Positions 1 to 13,135 of a stretch of 64,000 bases of DNA are shown one piece after another (the first letter of the stretch is position 1; each line of letters opens with the position of its first letter). Position numbers and translations under genes: made by a program. This DNA comes from Hydractinia symbiolongicarpus. Lineage: Eukaryota > Cnidaria > Hydrozoa > Anthoathecata > Hydractiniidae. Under the pieces are notes generated by a model that saw only the letters and a program-made list of their open reading frames with translations, ran no database searches and had not been told where the DNA came from. The DNA lies in assembly GCF_029227915.1 (NCBI RefSeq), contig NC_079877.1, positions 1,054,001 to 1,118,000 on the forward strand. The letters run 5' to 3'.

Positions 1-129
1 TTAATCGCCAGCAAACGAAAACCCGCGAATTCCCGTAAATCTCGGACTCGGCCCGTATAGCCAAAAGTATACAAAGAAAGTATCCAGGAAGTAAACTCAT
101 TTCCCGAACGATTTTTTAAATTATTTTTT

Positions 130-3100
130 CACCACTAAAACGCATGAGACTCGTAGTTTTTAAAAATGTTTTCATTTTTGATGAGACGCGGAATAAAAGA
201 AGTTTAATCGCCGGCAAACGAAAACCCGCGATTTCCCGTAAATCGCAGGCTTGGCCCGTATAGTCGAATATATACAAAGAAAGTACTCTGTGAGTACACT
301 CATTTCCATAACGATTTTTTAAATTATCTTTTCACCACTAAAACGCATGAGACTCGTAGTTTTCAAAAATGGTTTTCATTTTTGATGAGACGCGGAATAA
401 AAGAAGTTTAATCGCTGGCAAACGAAAACCCGCTATTTCCCGTAAATCCCGGACTCGGCCCGTATAGTCGAAGGTATACAAAGAAAGTGCCCTGCAAGTG
501 AACTCATTTCCAGAACGATTTTTTAAATTATTTTTTCACCACTAAAACGTATGAGACTTGTAGTTTTCAAAAATGTTTTCATTTTTGATGAGACGCGGAA
601 TAAAAGAAGTTTAATCGCCGGCAAACTAAAACCCGCGAATTTCCGTAAATCTCGGACTCGGCCCGTATAGCCAAAAGTGTACAAGGAAAGTATCCAGGAA
701 GTAAACTCATTTCCCGAACGATTTTTTAAATTATTTTTTCACCACTAAAACGCATGAGACTTGTAGTTTTCAAAAATGTTTTCATTTTTGATGAGACGCT
801 GAATAAAAGAAGTTTAATCGCCGGCAAACGAAAACCAGCGATTTACCGTAAATCCAGGACTCGGCCCGTATAGTCAAAAGTATACAAGGAAAGTACTCAG
901 GGAGTAAACTCATTTCCAGAACGATTTTTTAAATTACCTTTTCACCACTAAAACGCATGAGTCTTGTAGTTTTCAAAAATGTTTTCATTTTTGATGAGAC
1001 GCTGAATAAAAGAAGTTTAATCGCCGGCAAACGAAAACCCGTGATTTCCCGTAAATCCCGGGCTTGACCCGTATAGTCGAATATATACAAAGAAAGTACC
1101 CTGTGAGTACACTCATTTCCATAACGATTTTTTAAATTATTTTTTCACCCCTAAAACGCATGAGACTCGTAGTTTTCAAAAATGTTTTCATTTTTGATGA
1201 GACGCTGATTAAATGAAGTTTAATCGCCGGCAAACGAAAACCCGCGATTTCCCGTAAATCCCGGGCTTGGCCCGTATAGTCGATTATATACAAAGAAAGT
1301 ACCCTCTGAGTACACTCATTTCCATAACGATTTTTTAAATTATTTTTTCACCACTAAAACGCATGAGACTTGTAGTTTTCAAAAATGTTTTCATTTTTGA
1401 TGAGACGCTGAATAAAAGAAGTTTAATCGCCGGCAAACGAAAACCCGCGATTTCCCGTAAATCCCGGGCTTGGCCCGTATAGTCGAATATATACAAAGAA
1501 AGTACCCTGTGAGTAAACTCATTTCCATAACGATTTTTTAAATTATCTTTTCACCACTAAAACGCATGAGACTCGTAGTTTTCAAAAATGTTTTCATTTT
1601 TGATGAGACGCGGAATAAAAGAAGTTTAATCGCTGGCAAACGAAAACCCGCGATTTCCCGTAAATCCCGGACTCGGCCCGTATAGTCAAAAGTATACAAA
1701 GAAACTACCCAGGGAGTAAACTCATTTCCCGAACGATTTTTTAAATTATGTTTTCGCCACTATAACGCGTGAGACTTGTAGTTTTCAAAAATGTTTTCAT
1801 TTTTGATGAGACGCTTAATGAAAGAGGTTTAATCGCCGGCAAAGGAAAACTAGCGATTTCCCGTAAATCCCGAGCTAGGCCCGTATAGTCGAATGTATAC
1901 AAAGAAAGTACCCAGGGAGTAAACTCATTTCCCGAACGATTTTTTAAATTATTTTTTCACCACTAAAACGCATGAGACTTGTAGTTTTTAAAAATGTTTT
2001 CATTTTTGATGAGACGCTGAATAAAAAAAGGTTAATCGCCGGCAAACTAAAACCCGCGATTTCCCGTAAATCCCGGACTTGGCCCGTATAGTCGAAAGTA
2101 TACAAAGAAAGTACTCTGTGAGTACACTCATTTCCAGAACGATTTTTTAAATTATCTTTTCACCACTAAAACGCATGAGACTCGTAGTTTTTAAAAACGT
2201 TTTCATTTTTGATGAGACGCGGAATAAAAGAAGTTTAATCGCCGGCAAACGAAAACCCGCGATTTCCCGTAAATCGCGGGCTTGGCCCGTATAGTCGAAT
2301 ATATACAAAGAAAGTACTCTGTGAGTACACTCATTTCCATAACGATTTTTTAAATTATCTTTTCACCACTAAAACGCATGAGACTCGTAGTTTTCAAAAA
2401 TGTTTTCATTTTTGATGAGACGCGGAATAAAAGAAGTTTAATCGCTGGCAAACGAAAACCCGCTATTTCCCGTAAATCCCGGACTCGGCCCGTATAGTCA
2501 AAAGTATACAAAGAAACTACCCAGGGAGTAAACTCATTTCCCGAACGATTTTTTAAATTACTTTTTCACCACTAAAAGGCATGAGACTTGTAGTTTTCAA
2601 AAATGTTTTCATTTTTGATGAGACGCGGAATAAAAGAAGTTTAATCGCCGGCAAACTAAAACCCGCGAATTTCCGTAAATCTCGGACTCGGCCCGTATAG
2701 GCAAAAGTGTACAAAGAAAGTATCCAGGAAGTAAACTCATTTCCCGAACGATTTTTTAAATTATTTTTTCACCACTAAAACGCATGAGACTTGTAGTTTT
2801 CAAAAATGTTTTCATTTTTGATGAGACGCTGAATAAAAGAAGTTTAATCGCCGGCAAACGAAAACCAGCGATTTCCCGTAAATCCAGGACTCGGCCCGTA
2901 TAGTCAAAAGTATACAAGGAAAGTACTCAGGGAGTAAACTCATTTCCAGAACGATTTTTTAAATTACCTTTTCACCACTAAAACGCATGAGTCTTGTAGT
3001 TTTCAAAGATGTTTTCATTTTTGATGAGACGCTGAATAAAAGAAGTTTAATCGCCGGCAAACGAAAACCCGTGATTTCCCGTAAATCCCGGGCTTGGCCC

Positions 3101-4640
3101 GTATAGTCGAATATATACAAAGAAAGTACCCTGTGAGTACACTCATTTCCATAACGATTTTTTAAATTATTTTTTCACCACTAAAACGCATGAGACTCGT
3201 AGTTTTCAAAAATGTTTTCATTTTTGATGAGACGCTGATTAAATGAAGTTTAATCGCCGGCAAACGAAAACCCGCGATTTCCCGTAAATCCCGGGCTTGG
3301 CCCGTATAGTCGATTATATACAAAGAAAGTACCCTCTGAGTACACTCATTTCCATAACGATTTTTTAAATTATTTTTTCACCACTAAAACGCATGAGACT
3401 TGTAGTTTTCAAAAATGTTTTCATTTTTGATGAGACGCTGAATAAAAGAAGTTTAATCGCCGGCAAACGAAAACCCGCGATTTCCCGTAAATCCCGGGCT
3501 TGGCCCGTATAGTCGAATATATACAAAGAAAGTACCCTGTGAGTAAACTCATTTCCATAACGATTTTTTAAATTATCTTTTCACCACTAAAACGCATGAG
3601 ACTCGTAGTTTTCAAAAATGTTTTCATTTTTGATGAGACGCGGAATAAAAGAAGTTTAATCGCTGGCAAACGAAAACCCGCGATTTCCCGTAAATCCCGG
3701 ACTCGGCCCGTATAGTCAAAAGTATACAAAGAAACTACCCAGGGAGTAAACTCATTTCCCGAACGATTTTTTAAATTATGTTTTCGCCACTATAACGCGT
3801 GAGACTTGTAGTTTTCAAAAATGTTTTCATTTTTGATGAGACGCTTAATGAAAGAGGTTTAATCGCCGGCAAAGGAAAACTAGCGATTTCCCGTAAATCC
3901 CGAGCTAGGCCCGTATAGTCGAATGTATACAAAGAAAGTACCCAGGGAGTAAACTCATTTCCCGAACGATTTTTTAAATTATTTTTTCACCACTAAAACG
4001 CATGAGACTTGTAGTTTTTAAAAATGTTTTCATTTTTGATGAGACGCTGAATAAAAAAAGGTTAATCGCCGGCAAACTAAAACCCGCGATTTCCCGTAAA
4101 TCCCGGACTTGGCCCGTATAGTCGAAAGTATACAAAGAAAGTACTCTGTGAGTACACTCATTTCCAGAACGATTTTTTAAATTATCTTTTCACCACTAAA
4201 ACGCATGAGACTCGTAGTTTTTAAAAACGTTTTCATTTTTGATGAGACGCGGAATAAAAGAAGTTTAATCGCCGGCAAACGAAAACCCGCGATTTCCCGT
4301 AAATCGCGGGCTTGGCCCGTATAGTCGAATATATACAAAGAAAGTACTCTGTGAGTACACTCATTTCCATAACGATTTTTTAAATTATCTTTTCACCACT
4401 AAAACGCATGAGACTCGTAGTTTTCAAAAATGTTTTCATTTTTGATGAGACGCGGAATAAAAGAAGTTTAATCGCTGGCAAACGAAAACCCGCTATTTCC
4501 CGTAAATCCCGGACTCGGCCCGTATAGTCAAAAGTATACAAAGAAACTACCCAGGGAGTAAACTCATTTCCCGAACGATTTTTTAAATTACTTTTTCACC
4601 ACTAAAAGGCATGAGACTTGTAGTTTTCAAAAATGTTTTC
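130..4640. repeat. 10-monomer higher-order repeat, 2,030 bp, about 2.2 copies
   Basis: Distinctive sequences recur 2,030 bp apart: CGCTATTTCC at 431, 2,461 and 4,491; the segment TCCCGGACTTGGCCCG at 2,071 and 4,101; and the monomers at 601 and 2,631. Copies differ by scattered single bases, for example GCCAAAAG versus GGCAAAAG near 2,700. The first copy differs more at about 470-590, where a different monomer type lies between matching neighbours. An extra G near 371 makes one monomer 204 bp. Similarity stops at about 4,641, where the third copy switches to a CTTAATGAAAGAGG monomer. Confidence 0.9.
2277..2289. repeat. GC-rich dyad CGGGC-TTG-GCCCG, in a subset of monomers
   Basis: Five-base arms CGGGC and GCCCG flank TTG. 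The dyad is intact only in monomers reading GGGCTTGGCCCG, which are common in family A (for example the repeat copy one HOR unit on, near 4,307-4,319). It is broken in monomers reading GGACTCGGCCCG and absent from nearly all of family B, where this segment reads CTGGCCACGACCC or ACTCGACCCG. It therefore marks a monomer subclass rather than a constant element. Confidence 0.7.
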
Positions 4641-7600
4641 TTTTTTGATGAGACGCTTAATGAAAGAGGTTTAATTGCTGGCAAACGAAAACCCGCGATT
4701 TCCCGTAAATCCCGGGCTTGGCCCGTATAGTCGAATGTATAAAAAGAAAGTACACTGTGAGTAAACTCATTTCCAGAACGATTTTTTAAATTATCTTTTC
4801 ACCACTAAAACGCATGAGACTTGCAGTTTTAAAAAATGTTTTTATTTTTGATGAGACGCTGAATAAAAGAAGTTTAATCGCCGGCAAACAAAAACCCGCA
4901 AATTCCCGTAAATCCCGGACTCGGCCCGTATAGTCAAAAGTATACAAAGAAACTACCCAGGGAGTAAACTCATTTCCAGAACAATTTTTTAAATTATCTT
5001 TTCACCACTAAAACGCATGAGACCTGCAGTTTTCAAAAATGTTTTCATTTTTGATGAGACGCTGAATAAAAGAAGTTTAATCGCCGGCAAACGAAAACCC
5101 GCGAATTCCCGTAAATCCCGGACTCGGCCCGGATAGCCAAAAGTATACAAAGAAAGTATCCAGGAAGTAAACTCATTTCCCGAACGATTTTTTAAATTAT
5201 TTTTTCACCACTAAAACGCATGAGACTTGTAGTTTTCAAAAATGTTTTCATTTTTGATGAGACGCTGAATAAAAGAAGTTTAATCGCCGGCAAACGAAAA
5301 CCCGCGATTTCCCGTAAATCCCGTGCTTGGCTCGTATAGTCGAGTATATAAAAAGAAAGTACGCTGTCAGTAAACTCATTTCCATAACAATTTTTTAAAT
5401 TATCTTTTCACCACTAAAACGCATGAGACTCGTAGTTTTCAAAAATGTTTTCATTTTTGATGAGACGCGGAATGAAAGAAGTTTAATCGCTGGCAACGAA
5501 AACCCGCGATTTCCCGTAAATCCCGGACTCGGCCCGTATAGTCAAAAGTATACAAAGAAACTACCCAGGGAGTAAACTCATTTCCGGAACGATTTTTTAA
5601 ATAATTTTTTCACCACTAAAACGCATAAGACTTGTAGTTTTTAAAAATGTTTTCTTTTTTGATGAGATGCTGAATAAAAGAAGTTTAATCGCCGGCAAAC
5701 GAAAACCCGCGATTTCCCGTAAATCCCGTGCTTGGCTCGTATAGGCGAGTATATAAAAAGAAAGTACACTGTGAGTAAACTCATTTCCAGAACGATTTTT
5801 TAAATAATTTTTTCACCACTAAAACGCATGAGACTTGTAGTTTTCAAAAATGTTTTCTTTTTTGATGAGACGCTGAATAAAAAAAGGTTAATCGCCGGCA
5901 CACTGAAACCCGCGATTTCCCGTAAATCTGGGACTCGGCCCGTATAGTCAAAAGTATACAGAGATAGTACCCAGGAAGTAAACTCATTTCCCAAACGATT
6001 TTTTAAATTATGTTTTCGCCACTATAACGCGTGAGACTTGTAGTTTTCAAAAATGTTTTCATTTTTGATGAGACGCTTAATGAAAGAGGTTTAATCGCCG
6101 GCAAAGGAAAACTAGCGATTTCCCGTAAATCCCGAGCTAGGCCCGTATAGTCGATTGTATACAAAGAAAGTACCCAGGGAGTAAACTCATTTCCCGAACG
6201 ATTTTTTAAATTATTTTTTCACCACTAAAACGCATGAGACTTGTAGTTTTTAAAAATGTTTTCATTTTTGGTGAGACGTTGAATAAAAAAAGGTTAATCG
6301 CCGGCAAACTAAAACCCGCGATTTCCCGAAAATCTCGGACTCGGCCCGTATAGTCGAAAGTATACAAAGAAAGTACCCTGCGAGTAAACTCATTTTCAGA
6401 ACGATTTTTTAAATTACCTTTTCACCACTAAAACGAATGAGACTTGTAGTTTTTAAAAATGTTTTTATTTTTGATGAGACGCTGAATAAAAGAAGTTTAA
6501 TCGCCGGCAAACGAAAACCCGCGACTTCCCGTAAATCCCGGGCTTGGCCCGTATAGTCGAATATATACAAAAAAAGTACCCTGTGAGTACACTCATTTCT
6601 ATAACGATTTTTTAAATTATCTTTTCACCACTAAAACGCATGAGACTCGTAGTTTTTAAAAATGTTTTCATTTTTGATGAGACGCGGAATAAAAGAAGTT
6701 TAATCGCTGGCAAACGAAAACCCGCTATTTCCCGTAAATCCCGGACTCGGCCGTATAGTCAAAAGTATACAAAGAAACTATCCAGGGAGTAAACTCATTT
6801 CCCGAACGATTTTTTAAATTATTCTTTCACCACTAAAAGGCATGAGACTTGTAGTTTTCAAAAATGTTTTCTTTTTTGATGAGACATTTAATGAAAGAGG
6901 TTTAATTGCTGGCAAACGAAAACCCGCGATTTCCCGTAAATCCTGGGCTTGGCCCGTATAGTCGAATGTATAAAAATAAAGTACCCTGTGAGTAAACTCA
7001 TTTCCAGAACGATTTTTTAAATTATATTTTCACCACTAAAACGCATGAGACTTGTAGTTTTCAAAAATGTTTTCATTTTTGATGAGACGCTGAATAAAAG
7101 AAGTTTAATCGCCGGCAAACGAAAACCCGCGATTTCCCGTAAATCCCGGGCTTGGCCCGTATAGTCGAATATATACAAAGAAAGTACCCTGTGAGAAAAC
7201 TCATTTCCAGAACGATTTTTTAAATTATCTTTTCACCACTAAAACGCATGAGACTCGTAGTTTTCAAAAATGTTCTCATTTTTGATGAGACGCTTAATGA
7301 AAGAGGTTTAATCGCCGGCAAACGAAAACCCGCGAATTCCCGTAAATCTCGGACTCGGCCCGTATAGCCAAAAGTATACAAATAAAGTATCCAGGAAGTA
7401 AACTCATTTCCGAACGATTTTTTAAATTATTTTTTCACCACTAAAACGCATGAGACTTGTAGTTTTCAAAAATGTTTTCATTTTTGATGAGACGCTGAAT
7501 AAAAGAAGTTTAATCGCCGGCAAACGAAAACTAGCGATTTCCCGTAAATCCCGAGCTAGGCCCGTTTAGTCGAATGTATACAAAGAAAGTACCCAGGGAG

Positions 7601-8815
7601 TAAACTCATTTCCCGAACGTTTTTTTAAATTATCTTTTCACCACTAAAACGCATGAGACTTGCAGTTTTCCAAAATGTTTTCATTTTTGATGAGACGCTG
7701 AATAAAAGAAGTTTAATCGCCGGCAAACGAAAACCCGCAAATTCCCGTAAATCCCGGACTCGGCCCGTATAGCCAAAAGTATACAAAGAAAGTATCCAGG
7801 AAGTAAACTCATTTCCCGAACGATTTTTTAAATTATTTTTTCACCACTAAAACGCATGAGACTTGTAGTTTTCAAAAATGTTTTCATTTTTGAAGAGACG
7901 CTGAATAAAAGAAGTTTATTCGCCGGCAAACGAAAACCCGCGAATTCCCGTAAATCCCGGACTCAGCCCGTATAGCAAAAAGTATACAAATAAAGTATCC
8001 AGGAACTAAACTCATTTCCCGAACGATTTTTTAAATTATTTTTGCACCACTAAAACGCAGGAGACTTTTAGTTTTCAAAAATGTTTTCATTTTTGATGAG
8101 ACGCTGAATAAAAGAAGTTTAATCGCCGGCAAACGAAAACCCGCGATTTCCCGTAAATCCCGGGCTTGGCCCGTATAGTCGAATATATACAAAGAAAGTA
8201 CCCTGTGAGAAAACTCATTTCCAGAACGATTTTTTAAATTATCTTTTCACCATTAAAATGCATGAGACTCGTAGTTTTCAAAAATGTTTTCATTTTTGAT
8301 GAGACGCTTAATGAAAGAGGTTTAATCGCCGGCAAACGAAAACCCGCGATTTCCCGTCAATCTCGGACTCGGCCCGTATAGTCAAAAGTATACAAAGAAA
8401 CTACCCAGGGAGTAAACTCATTTCCCGAACGATTTTTCAAATTATTTTTTCACCACTAAAACGCATGAGACTTGTAGTTTTCAAAAATGTTTTCATTTTT
8501 GATGAGACGCTGAATAAAAGAAGTTTAATCGCCGGCAAACGAAAACCCGCGATTTCCCGTAAATCCCGGGCTTGGCCCGTATAGTCGAATATATACAAAG
8601 AAAGTACCCTGTGAGAAAACTCATTTCCAGAACGATTTCTTAAATTATCTTTTCACCACTAAAACGCATGAGACTCGTAGTTTTCAAAAATGTTTTCATT
8701 TTTGATGAGACGCTTAATGAAAGAGGTTTAATCGCCGGCAAACGAAAACCCGCGATTTCCCGTAAATCCCGGGCTTGGCCCGTATAGTCGAATGTATACA
8801 AAGAAAGTACCCTGT
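4641..8815. repeat. Irregular family A monomers, no clear higher-order unit
   Basis: About 20 monomers of mixed types follow one another without a period I can recognise over the whole stretch. Local echoes exist: the monomer with CCCTGTGAGAAAACTC occurs at about 7,191, 8,205 and 8,611, that is 5 and then 2 monomers apart. Single-base deletions lie near 5,495 (GGCAACG), 6,751 (GGCCGTA) and 7,410 (TTTCCGAACG). Nothing other than satellite is visible. Confidence 0.75.
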
Positions 8816-11800
8816 AAGTAAACTCATTTCCAGAACGATTTTTTAAATTATCTTTTCACCACTAAAACGCATGAGACTTGCAGTTTTCAAAAATGTTTTC
8901 ATTTTTGATGAGACGCTGAATAAAAGAAGTTTAATCGCCAGCAAACGCAAACCCGCGAATTCCCGTAAATCTCGGACTCGGCCCGTATAGCCAAAAGTAT
9001 ACAAAGAAAGTACCCTGTGAGAAAACCCATTTCCAGAACGATTTTTTAAATTATCTCTTCACCACTAAAACGCATGAGACTCGTAGTTTTCAAAAATGTT
9101 TTCATTTTTGATGAGACGCTTAATGAAAGAGGTTTAATCGCCGGCAAACGAAAACCCGCGATTTTCCGTAAATCCCGGACTCGGCCCGTATAGTCAAAAG
9201 AATACAAAGAAACTACCCAGGGAGTAAACTCATTTCCCGAACGATTTTTTAAATTATTTTTTCACCACTAAAACGCATAATACTTGTAGTTTTCAAAAAT
9301 GTTTTCATTTTTGATGAGACCCTGAATAAAAGAAGTTTAATCGCCGGCAAACGAAAACCAGCGATTTCCCGTAAATCCCCGGACTCGGCCCGTATAGTCA
9401 AAAGTATACAAAGAAAGTACTCAGGGAGTAAACTCATTTCCAGAACTATTTTTTAAATTATTTTTTCGCCCTTATAACGCACGAGACTTGTAGTTCTCAA
9501 AAATGTTTTCATTTTTGATGAGACGCTTAATGAAAGAGGTTTAATCGCCGGCAAACGAAAACCCGCGATTTCCCGTAAATCCCGGACTCGGCCCGTTTAG
9601 TCAAAAGTATACAAAGAAACTACCCAGGGAGTAAACTCATTTCCCGAACGATTTTTTAAATTATTTTTTCACCACTAAAACGCATAAGACTTGTAGTTTT
9701 CAAAAATGTTTTCATTTTTGATGAGACGCTGAATAAAACAAGTTTAATCGCCGGCAAACGAAAACCAGCGATTTCCCGTAAATCCCGGACTCGGCCCGTA
9801 TAGTCAAAAGTATACAAAGAAAGTACTCAGGGAGTAAACTCATTTCCAGAACGATTTTTTAAATTATTTTTTCGCCACTAAAACGCATGAGACTTGTAGT
9901 TTTCAAATATATTTTCATTTTTGATGAGACGCTTAATGAAAGAGGTTTAATCGCCAGCAAACGAAAACTAGCGATTTCCCGTAAATTCCGAGCTAGGCCC
10001 GTTTAGTCGAATGTATAAAAAGAAAGTACCCAGGGAGTAAACTCATTTCCCGAACGTTTTTTTAAACTATTTTTTTACCACTAAAAGGCATGAGACTTGT
10101 AGTTTTCAAAAATGTTTTCTTTTTTGATGAGACGCTTAATGAAAGAGGTTTAATTGCTGGCAAACGAAAACCGGCGATTTCCCGTAAATCCCGGGCTTTG
10201 CCCGTATAGTCGAATGTATACAAAGAAAGTACCCTGTGAGTAAACTCATTTCAAGAACGATTTTTTAAATTATCTCTTCACCACTAAAACGCATGAGACT
10301 TGTAGTTTTCAAAAATGTTTTCATTTTTGATGAGACGCTGAATAAAAGAAGTTTAATCGCCGGCAAACGAAAACCAGCGATTTCCCGTAAATCCCGGACT
10401 CGGACCGTATAGCCAAAGGTATACAAAGAAAGTATCCAGGAAGTAAACTCATTTCCCGAACGATTTTTTAAATTATTTTCTCACCACTAAAACGCATAAG
10501 ACTTGTAGTTTTCAAAAATGTTTTCATTTTTGATGAGACGCTTAATGAAAGAGGTTTAATCGCTGGCAAACCAAAACTAGCGATTTCCCGTAAATCCCGG
10601 GCTTGGCCCGTATAGTCGAATATATACAAATAAAGTACCCTGTGAGTAAACTCATTTCCATAACGATTTTTTAAATTATCTTTTCACCACTAAAACGCAT
10701 GAGACTTGTAGTTTTCAAAAATGTTTTCATTTTTGATGAGACGCTGAATAAAAGAATTTTAATCGCCGGCAAACGAAAACCAGCGATTTCCCGTAAATCC
10801 CGGACTCGGCCTGTATAGTCAAAAGTATACAAAGAAAGTACTCAGGGAGTAAACTCATTTCCAGAACGATTTTTTAAATTATTTTTTCGCCACTAAAACG
10901 CATGAGACTTGTAGTTTTCAAAAATATTTTCATTTTTGATGAGCCGCTTAATGAAAGAGGTTTAATCGCCGACAAACGAAAACTAGCGATTTCCCGTAAA
11001 TCCCGAGCTAGGCCCGTTTAGTCGAATGTATAAAAAGAAAGTACCCAGGGAGTAAACTCATTCCCCGAACGATTTTTTAAATTATTTTTTCACTACTAAA
11101 ACGCATAAGACTTGTAGTTTTCAAAAATGTTTTCATTTTGATGAGACGCTGAATAAAAGAAGTTTAATCGCCGGCAAACGAAAACCCGCGATTTCCCGTA
11201 AATCCCGGCCTTGGCCCGTATAGTTGAATGTATACAAAGAAAGTACCCTGTGAGGAAACTCATTTCCAGAACGATTTTTTAAATTATCTTTTCACCACTA
11301 AAACGCATGAGACTGGCAGTTTTCAAAAATGTTTTCATTTTTGATGAGACGCTGAATAAAAGAAGTTTAATCGCTGGCAAACGAAAACCCGCGAATTCCC
11401 GTAAATCCCGGACTCGGCCCGTATAGCCAAAAGTATACAAAGAAAGTATCCAGGAAGTAAACTCATTTCCCGAACGATTTTTTAAATTATTTTTTCACCA
11501 CTAAAACGCATGAGACTTGTAGTTTTCAAAAATGTTTTCATTTTTGATGAGACGCTGAATAAAAGAAGTTTAATCGCCGGCAAACGAAAACCCGCGATTT
11601 CCTGTATATCCCGGGCTTGGCCCGTATAGTCGAATATATACAAAGAAAGTACCCTGTGAGAAAACTCATTTCCAGAACGATTTTTTAAATTATCTTTTCA
11701 CCACTAAAACGCATGAGACTCGTAGCTTTCAAAAATGTTTTCATTTTTGATGAGACGCTTAATGAAAGAGGTTTAATCGCCGGCAAACGAAAACCCTCGA

Positions 11801-13135
11801 TTTCCCGTAAATCCCGGACTCGGCCCGTATAGTCAAAAGTATACAAAGAAACTACCCAGGGAGTAAACTCATTTCCCGAACGATTTTTTAAATTATTTTT
11901 TCACCACTAAAACGCATAAGACTTGTAGTTTTCAAAAATGTTTTCATTTTTGATGAGACGCTGAATAAAACAAGTTTAATCGCCGGCAAACGAAAACCAG
12001 CGATTTCCCGTAAATCCCGGACTCGGCCCGTATAGTCAAAAGTATACAAAGAAAGTACTCAGGGAGTAAACTCATTTCCAGAACGATTTTTTAAATTATT
12101 TTTTCGCCACTAAAACGCATGAGACTTGTAGTTTTCAAATATATTTTCATTTTTGATGAGACGCTTAATGAAAGAGGTTTAATCGCCAGCAAACGAAAAC
12201 TAGCGATTTCCCGTAAATCCCGAGCTAGGCCCGTTTAGTCGAATGTATAAAAAGAAAGTACCCAGGGAGTAAACTCATTTCCCGAACGTTTTTTTAAACT
12301 ATTTTTTTACCACTAAAAGGCATGAGACTTGTAGTTTTCAAAAATGTTTTCTTTTTTGATGAGACGCTTAATGAAAGAGGTTTAATTGCTGGCAAACGAA
12401 AACCGGCGATTTCCCGTAAATCCCGGGCTTTGCCCGTATAGTCGAATGTATACAAAGAAAGTACCCTGTGAGTAAACTCATTTCCAGAACGATTTTTTAA
12501 ATTATCTCTTCACCACTAAAACGCATGAGACTTGCAGTTTTCAAAAATTTTTTTATTTTTGATGAGACGCTGAATAAAAGAAGTTTAATCGCTGGCAAAC
12601 GAAAACCCGCGATTTCCCGTAAATCCCGGACTCGGACCGTATAGCCAAAGGTATACAAAGAAAGTATCCAGGAAGTAAACTCATTTCCCGAACGATTTTT
12701 TAAATTATTTTTTCACCACTAAAACGCATAAGACTTGTAGTTTTCAAAAATGTTTTTCATTTTGATGAGACGCTTAATGAAAGAGGTTTAATCGCCGGCA
12801 AACGAAAACCCGCGATTTCCCGTAAATCCCGGACTCGGACCGTATAGCCAAAGGTATACAAAGAAAGTATCCAGGAAGTAAACTCATTTCCCGAACGATT
12901 TTTTAAATTATTTTTTCACCACTAAAACGCATAAGACTTGTAGTTCTCAAAAATGTTTTCATTTTTGATGAGACGCTGAATAAAAGAAGTTTAATCGCCG
13001 CTAAACGAAAACCAGCAATTTCCCGTAAATCCCGGACTCGGCCTGTATAGTCAAAAGTATACAAAGAAAGGACTCAGGGAGTAAACTCATTTCCCGAACG
13101 ATTTTTTAAATTATTTTTTCACCACTAAAAGGCAT
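8815..13135. repeat. Mosaic family A block, source or copy of later blocks
   Basis: This stretch of about 21 monomers holds the variants that recur downstream: GAGACCCTGAATAAAAG (about 9,318), CAAATATATT (9,904 and 12,136), GAGCCGCTTAATG (about 10,939), ACTGGCAG (about 11,313) and a CCCC run (AAATCCCCGG, about 9,374). The stretch from about 9,280 to 11,750 matches 19,225-21,675, and about 11,955-12,795 matches 21,677-22,490. Its first part, about 8,815-10,050, also matches 13,485-14,720 at an offset of 4,669 bp (23 monomers). Confidence 0.8.

Noticed and set aside
255-268. CENP-B-box-like sequence CCCGTATAGTCGAA in family A monomers
   Set aside because: The reverse-strand core requires CCCG, two bases, T, four bases, CGAA. 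Here only three bases separate T and CGAA, so the spacing is one short, and most monomers (GTCAAAAG) lack CGAA altogether. It could matter only if a divergent CENP-B-like protein exists.
9374-9384. AAATCCCCGG and other single-base length changes as functional variants
   Set aside because: These (also near 14,043, 17,088 and 19,321) are one-base slips inherited through block copying. They serve as lineage markers but show no sign of function.
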